From: an uncultured Ignatzschineria sp.
GTDB taxonomy: Bacteria; Pseudomonadota; Gammaproteobacteria; Cardiobacteriales; Wohlfahrtiimonadaceae
Direction: 5' to 3'
NCBI GenBank assembly: GCA_945639195.1
Contig: CALZEE010000002.1
Location: 248,001 to 312,000 of the forward strand
Length of the DNA: 64,000 nucleotides
The translations under genes and the position numbers were made by a program. The notes beneath the pieces are model-generated. The model did no database searches. It saw nothing but the letters and a program-made list of their open reading frames with translations, and had not been told where the DNA came from. Positions 59,871 through 64,000 of this stretch are shown in pieces (position 1 is the stretch's first letter; each line of letters opens with the position of its first letter).

Positions 59871-60737
59871 TTATACAACTGAGCTTGCTGCAGCGCCCAC
59901 ACTTGCCGCCAGCGCTAACGCATCTTTTACGCCCATAACATCTGCAGGGTTAGGGCAATCTTGATAAATAATCATCCCATCCTCAAACATCAATAACTCA
60001 TTCACCGCAAACTGCGCCCAAGATTCATTGGAAGTTAAAGGAAGGGTTGCAATCACTGCCACGCGATCCTCCGGTGTTGTTACGGCTGCAAAGTTAATAC
60101 TGACATCATCATCGAGTAACTTCGCTTCCCCAAAAGGTGCTTTTCGCACAATATAATGTAGTAAGGTACTTGCATGCGCCATCATCCATTCACCATTGGT
60201 GAGAATAAAGTTAAAAATGCCGGCAATGCGGATTTTAGCGGTGAGTTTTTGCACTTCATTAAAAAGCGCTTCTTTGGAAGGCTTTTCTTCAAATTTTTGG
60301 CGTAAATGCTCCAAGATAAAACAGAATGCTTGCTCTGAATCTGTCGTCCCCACAGGGCGATAATATTGCCCACAAGATTCTGCAAAGAGCTCATCCGGAT
60401 CATTGAGATGCCCATTATGCGCAAAGAGCCAATATTCTCCCCAAAGTTCTCGGGTGAAGGGATGCGTATTCGCCAAACTCACTTGACCATGACTCGCTTT
60501 GCGAATATGCGACAATACATTTTTAGATTTAATCTGATAAGCCCGTACAAGATCAGCTACGGGGGATGAGGCACAAGGTCCATCATCTTGGTAAATTCGG
60601 ACGCCTTTTCCTTCAAAAAAAGCAATCCCAAATCCATCAACATGAATATCCGTCACACCGCCACGCCGACGAAAGCCTTCAAAAGAGAAGACTATATCGG
60701 TGGGGGTATTACAATTCATTCCGAGCAACTGACACAT
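59871..60737 (-). CDS. yafJ: Class II glutamine amidotransferase, YafJ-like
   Basis: 288 aa (E. coli YafJ 255). N-terminal MCQLLGMNCNTPTDIVFSFE with the Ntn-nucleophile Cys2; DIHVDGFGIAFFEGKGVRIY, LSHIRKASHGQVSLANTHPF and HNGHLND are the GATase II motifs. Expected to release ammonia from glutamine or a related amide; physiological substrate unknown. Its likely promoter region, 70-110 bp upstream, holds the octamer microsatellite. Confidence 0.88.
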   Translation of the reverse strand: MCQLLGMNCNTPTDIVFSFEGFRRRGGVTDIHVDGFGIAFFEGKGVRIYQDDGPCASSPVADLVRAYQIKSKNVLSHIRKASHGQVSLANTHPFTRELWGEYWLFAHNGHLNDPDELFAESCGQYYRPVGTTDSEQAFCFILEHLRQKFEEKPSKEALFNEVQKLTAKIRIAGIFNFILTNGEWMMAHASTLLHYIVRKAPFGEAKLLDDDVSINFAAVTTPEDRVAVIATLPLTSNESWAQFAVNELLMFEDGMIIYQDCPNPADVMGVKDALALAASVGAAASSVV

Positions 60738-60805
60738 TGAAACTCCTCACTATTATTTTATTCAACATCTACGCGAGTAAAATCATCCGCTCAATGATTC
60801 CATTC

Positions 60806-60845
60806 TTTATTTGTTTATTTGTTTATTTGTTTATTTGTTTATTTT
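60806..60845. repeat. Octamer microsatellite (TTTATTTG)4-5
   Basis: Four exact TTTATTTG units and a fifth ending in T. On the minus strand this is (CAAATAAA)n, about 70 bp upstream of the yafJ start. Confidence 0.85.
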
Positions 60846-61193
60846 AATCACTGATTTTAGATGCATCTCTACAATATGCTATCCGCTAATCCCGGCGCTA
60901 CAATGAGGCAGATAGGGACAGATTATGACTCTGAATAACATATCATAATTTAGCACTATTTAAGCATGAAACTCCCCCTATCTTTAGCAACCTCAGACAT
61001 GATGAGACCCTACAAACAATCGTTAAAATCCTTTCGCTATAATGGTAATAGTTTAAGCGCATCATCCAGATCAGCAAGGTTCTTGCATCTAACAATGAAT
61101 AACGAATAGTCGAAAAAACATTATCAAACTGCTAAAAGCATTGGTTTTATCGAACAGCTGCAATAATGTGCTTTTATTGTACAACAAGAGGGA
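60846..61193. other. ~350-bp gap before tRNA-Gly copy 3
   Basis: No real gene. The minus-strand frame 61124-61351 only reads through the tRNA in reverse. Confidence 0.45.
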
Positions 61194-61221
61194 TTGACGT
61201 CCTTAAAAAAATGCTTATAAT
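61194..61221 (+). promoter_or_regulatory. Promoter of tRNA-Gly copy 3
   Basis: TTGACG (61194-61199) and TATAAT (61216-61221), 16-bp spacer, 13 bp before the tRNA. Confidence 0.85.
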
Positions 61222-61234
61222 ACGATTCTTGATT

Positions 61235-61310
<76 letters not shown>

Positions 61311-61316
61311 AACATT

Positions 61317-61348
61317 AAAAGCCGAACTTTAACGAGTTCGGCTTTTTT
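61317..61348 (+). terminator. Terminator of tRNA-Gly copy 3
   Basis: Stem AAAAGCCGAACT / AGTTCGGCTTTT, loop TTAACG, T-run. Confidence 0.88.
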
Positions 61349-61491
61349 CATGCCGCAAGGATCTATAAAAGATCTGTGATGCGCATTATCAATGAACAGG
61401 CAATGAAATCTTCGCTATTAAAATAGATCGTTTCAGTGAAGCGTTCCGTTTCAGGCTATAATAGCCCCACACAATTGAAGAGAAGGATATT

Positions 61492-61734
61492 ATGAGCTCG
61501 AAAGATTTAGAGGCGACAATCGCATCACTCCTTGACCGCGTCACAGAACTCGAAAGCCGCGAGGCCTTTCACGACTATACGCTTGAAGCACTGAATCAAA
61601 CTATTATTCAACAACAAGAGATGATAGAGCGCCTTACAAGAGTGTCGCAACAGCTTATTAACAAAGTGAAAGAGATGCCGGCAAGCGAAGATAAAGCGTG
61701 GTCATTAGCAGAAGAAGTACCCCCGCATTATTAA
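61492..61734 (+). CDS. slyX: SlyX family protein
   Basis: 80 aa, one coiled coil (DLEATIASLLDRVTELESRE and QTIIQQQEMIERLTRVSQQL) ending in the hallmark PPHY. Ribosome site AGAAGGAT. Function unclear in the family. 72 bp before hrpA on the same strand. Confidence 0.92.
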   Translation: MSSKDLEATIASLLDRVTELESREAFHDYTLEALNQTIIQQQEMIERLTRVSQQLINKVKEMPASEDKAWSLAEEVPPHY

Positions 61735-61806
61735 GCTCAAGCAATCAATACCGGATCATTCACCTCCTTTACTCAGTCACCTATAGAGAACAACATAGCT
61801 AGCACG

Positions 61807-64000
61807 ATGGATATCACAAAAGAGTTTGCGCAACTTGAAGCGCTCCTACCTTTTACCCAAACTAAAAACAGCCATTTCCTGCGGAGGGATCTGTCTGCGC
61901 TAAAGCGTGAAAAGTCGCCCACCCAAGAAGCGATCGATCAACTGAAAGCAAAAATCGTGCACTCTGTGAGTGAAACTGACCAAATTAAAGAGAACTTTCC
62001 AGAACTTAACTATCAAACTGACCTTCCGATCTATCAAGGCCGAGAAGAGATCATAGACGCTCTCACAAAGCATCAAGTGGTGATTGTTTGTGGAGAGACC
62101 GGCTCCGGAAAGACAACGCAACTTGCGAAATTCTGTCTTGAGATGGGACTCGGGGCCAGAGGTTTAATCGGACATACACAGCCCAGACGTCTTGCTGCAC
62201 GCTCGGTTGCCGAAAGAATTGCCGAAGAACTCAAACGACCTCTTGGCGATTTTGTCGGCTATAAGATGCGTTTTAACGATAAAACGGATCAAGGCACCGT
62301 ATTAAAGCTCATGACAGACGGGATTCTCCTGACTGAGCTCACTCATGACCGATTTTTAAATCAATATGAAGTCATTATTATCGATGAGGCGCATGAGCGT
62401 AGTCTTAATATCGACTTCTTACTCGGTATTTTAAAGAATATTTTACCAAGACGTCCCGATCTTAAGCTCATCATTACCTCTGCAACAATCGATCCTGAGA
62501 AATTCTCCAATTATTTTGGTGGCCCGAAAAAGGCACCGATTATTGAAGTTTCAGGAAGAACGTTCCCTGTAGAGATTCGCTATCATGATCTACAACTTGG
62601 CGAAGAAGATGACCCGATTGAAATTGAAGCGGGGATTATCCGCGCTGTGCGAGAGCTCGAATTAGAAAAAGAGGGCGATATTCTTGTCTTCTTGCCGGGC
62701 GAACGAGAGATCTTAGAAACCGCCGATCTTCTTCGTAAAGAATTCCGGCATTATGATGTTTTACCGCTCTTTTCACGATTAAGCCAAGGTGAGCAGAATA
62801 AGATCTTCTCACCGAGCGGCCGTAAACGTATTGTGCTTGCCACTAACGTTGCCGAAACCTCCATCACCGTTCCTAGAATCCGTTATGTCATTGATACCGG
62901 TATCGCAAGAGTAAGCCGCTATAGCGCACGATCCCGCTTGCAAAGCTTGCTGATTGAGCCTATTTCGCAAGCTGCCGCTAATCAGCGATCTGGGCGTTGT
63001 GGCCGTGTTGCAGAAGGAATTGCAATCCGCCTTTATAGCCAAGAAGATTTTGAGAGCCGTCCTGAATTCTTAGATCCAGAGATCTTAAGAACACACTTGG
63101 CTGCCGTCATCTTACAGATGGGGCATCTTCGTCTTGGCAATCCCGAGCAATTCCCATTTATAGAAATGCCGGAGATGCGCCAGATTAAAGAAGGCTTCCA
63201 AACGCTTAAAGAGTTGAAAGCTGTTAAAGATGATGGAAGCTTAACGCCGCTTGGCAAAACGCTCGCACAAATTCCGATCGACCCCAAATTTGGCGCGATG
63301 ATGATTCATGGTGCACATAATGGCGTAGGACATGAGATGCTCACCTTAGTGGCGGGCTTATCCATTCAAGACCCGCGTGAGCGTCCCCTTGAGTTCCAAC
63401 AGCAATCAGACGAAAAACATCGACTCTTTAAAGCGCATCAATCAGATTTTATCTCTCTGTTAAATATTTGGGCTTGGTATCAAGACAAAGCTAAAAATGA
63501 GAGCCAAAACCAGATGCGTAAAGAGAGTCGCAACCATTTCTTAAACTATATGCGTATGCGGGAATGGTTTGATCTCTATCAGCAGCTCAAATCGATCTTT
63601 GTAAAACTAAAATTAGGGCTTAATGAATTCCCTAAAAATGACCCGAGCAATCAACCCTCGGGCGTTAAAGAGGGGCAATATGCCTTCCCGAAATTTAACG
63701 AAGAGAAGATCCATCAATCGATCTTAGTGGGGATTTTAGATCAGATCGGGGAGCAGGGCGATGATAAGCTCTATAGCGGGGGCAATGGCCGTAAATTTAG
63801 AATATTTCCCGGCTCCACGCTTTACCGTAAACCGCCTAAATGGATTATGGCGCTCGAGATCGTTGAAACAAGCCAAGTCTTTGCTCGTATGAATGCTGCG
63901 ATTAATCCGGAATGGATTGAATCCTTAGGCAGTCATCTTCTGAAAAAAGAGTATACAGAACCCCACTGGAGCAAGCAGCAAGGACAAGCAGCTGCGCACG
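61807..64000 (+). CDS. hrpA: ATP-dependent RNA helicase HrpA, N-terminal part (3' truncated by window edge)
   Basis: 731 codons visible of ~1,300 from ATG 61807; the frame is open to the window end. DEAH-box motifs: I GETGSGKTTQLAKF, Ia THTQPRRLAAR-like (GHTQPRRLAARSVAERI), II IIIDEAHERSLNIDF, III ITSATID. Later motifs VAETSITVPRIRYVIDTG and QRSGRCGRV (V-VI) lie near residues 340-410, followed by the HA2 and OB domains. DEAH RNA helicase in mRNA/fimbrial processing and ribosome-collision rescue in E. coli. Confidence 0.95.
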   Translation, partial: MDITKEFAQLEALLPFTQTKNSHFLRRDLSALKREKSPTQEAIDQLKAKIVHSVSETDQIKENFPELNYQTDLPIYQGREEIIDALTKHQVVIVCGETGSGKTTQLAKFCLEMGLGARGLIGHTQPRRLAARSVAERIAEELKRPLGDFVGYKMRFNDKTDQGTVLKLMTDGILLTELTHDRFLNQYEVIIIDEAHERSLNIDFLLGILKNILPRRPDLKLIITSATIDPEKFSNYFGGPKKAPIIEVSGRTFPVEIRYHDLQLGEEDDPIEIEAGIIRAVRELELEKEGDILVFLPGEREILETADLLRKEFRHYDVLPLFSRLSQGEQNKIFSPSGRKRIVLATNVAETSITVPRIRYVIDTGIARVSRYSARSRLQSLLIEPISQAAANQRSGRCGRVAEGIAIRLYSQEDFESRPEFLDPEILRTHLAAVILQMGHLRLGNPEQFPFIEMPEMRQIKEGFQTLKELKAVKDDGSLTPLGKTLAQIPIDPKFGAMMIHGAHNGVGHEMLTLVAGLSIQDPRERPLEFQQQSDEKHRLFKAHQSDFISLLNIWAWYQDKAKNESQNQMRKESRNHFLNYMRMREWFDLYQQLKSIFVKLKLGLNEFPKNDPSNQPSGVKEGQYAFPKFNEEKIHQSILVGILDQIGEQGDDKLYSGGNGRKFRIFPGSTLYRKPPKWIMALEIVETSQVFARMNAAINPEWIESLGSHLLKKEYTEPHWSKQQGQAAAH

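Overview
The window is a stretch of gammaproteobacterial chromosome with moderately low GC. It has orthologues of smc, alaS, secA, murA, ibaG, sdhCDAB, leuCD, proB, fumC, putAP, slyX, hrpA, dsbD and macAB, and an rbbA-type operon. The gene content plus an abundant TGCCGGCA palindrome would fit a Cardiobacteriales-like lineage such as Ignatzschineria or Wohlfahrtiimonas. That placement is an inference made without any database search.

Layout. 0-2.6 kb: the 3' end of smc and a TrmH-family RNA methyltransferase. 2.7-7.4 kb: an AT-rich, probably acquired defence-type locus. One long gene (Mrr/Cap4-like nuclease, STAND-type P-loop ATPase, long helical C-terminal region) is split by a 7-bp tandem repeat expansion and an in-frame TGA. 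7.4-16 kb: a short MGMT-like protein, a secreted Cys-rich unknown, a cupin, a pyridoxal-kinase-like protein, a membrane pentapeptide-repeat protein, a histidine phosphatase, an EamA exporter and an Fsr-like MFS pump. 16-23 kb: putP and putA (proline uptake and catabolism) and fumC. 23.5-28.7 kb: a three-gene export operon (HlyD-type adaptor, RbbA-like double ABC-permease, YhhJ-like permease). 29-38 kb: an M20 amidohydrolase, alaS, beta-carbonic anhydrase, leuCD and proB. 38-46 kb: secA with two SEC-C zinc motifs, a non-coding repeat patch, an unknown conserved-looking protein and macAB. 46-54 kb: sdhCDAB, an MscS-type channel, ibaG and murA. 54-64 kb: dsbD, three tRNA-Gly(GCC) cassettes interleaved with a GltP-like symporter, a methyltransferase and a YafJ-like amidotransferase, then slyX and the 5' part of hrpA.

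How the genes work together: putP/putA/fumC/sdhCDAB form a proline-to-glutamate-to-TCA route, with GltP importing dicarboxylic amino acids. leuCD and proB are biosynthetic. The most interesting items are the split nuclease-STAND gene, the palindromic TGCCGGCA motif (23 exact copies by hand count, including one pair that builds a terminator, as uptake sequences do in Neisseria and Haemophilus), a roughly 170-bp intergenic repeat with relatives near smc, and an octamer microsatellite just upstream of yafJ.
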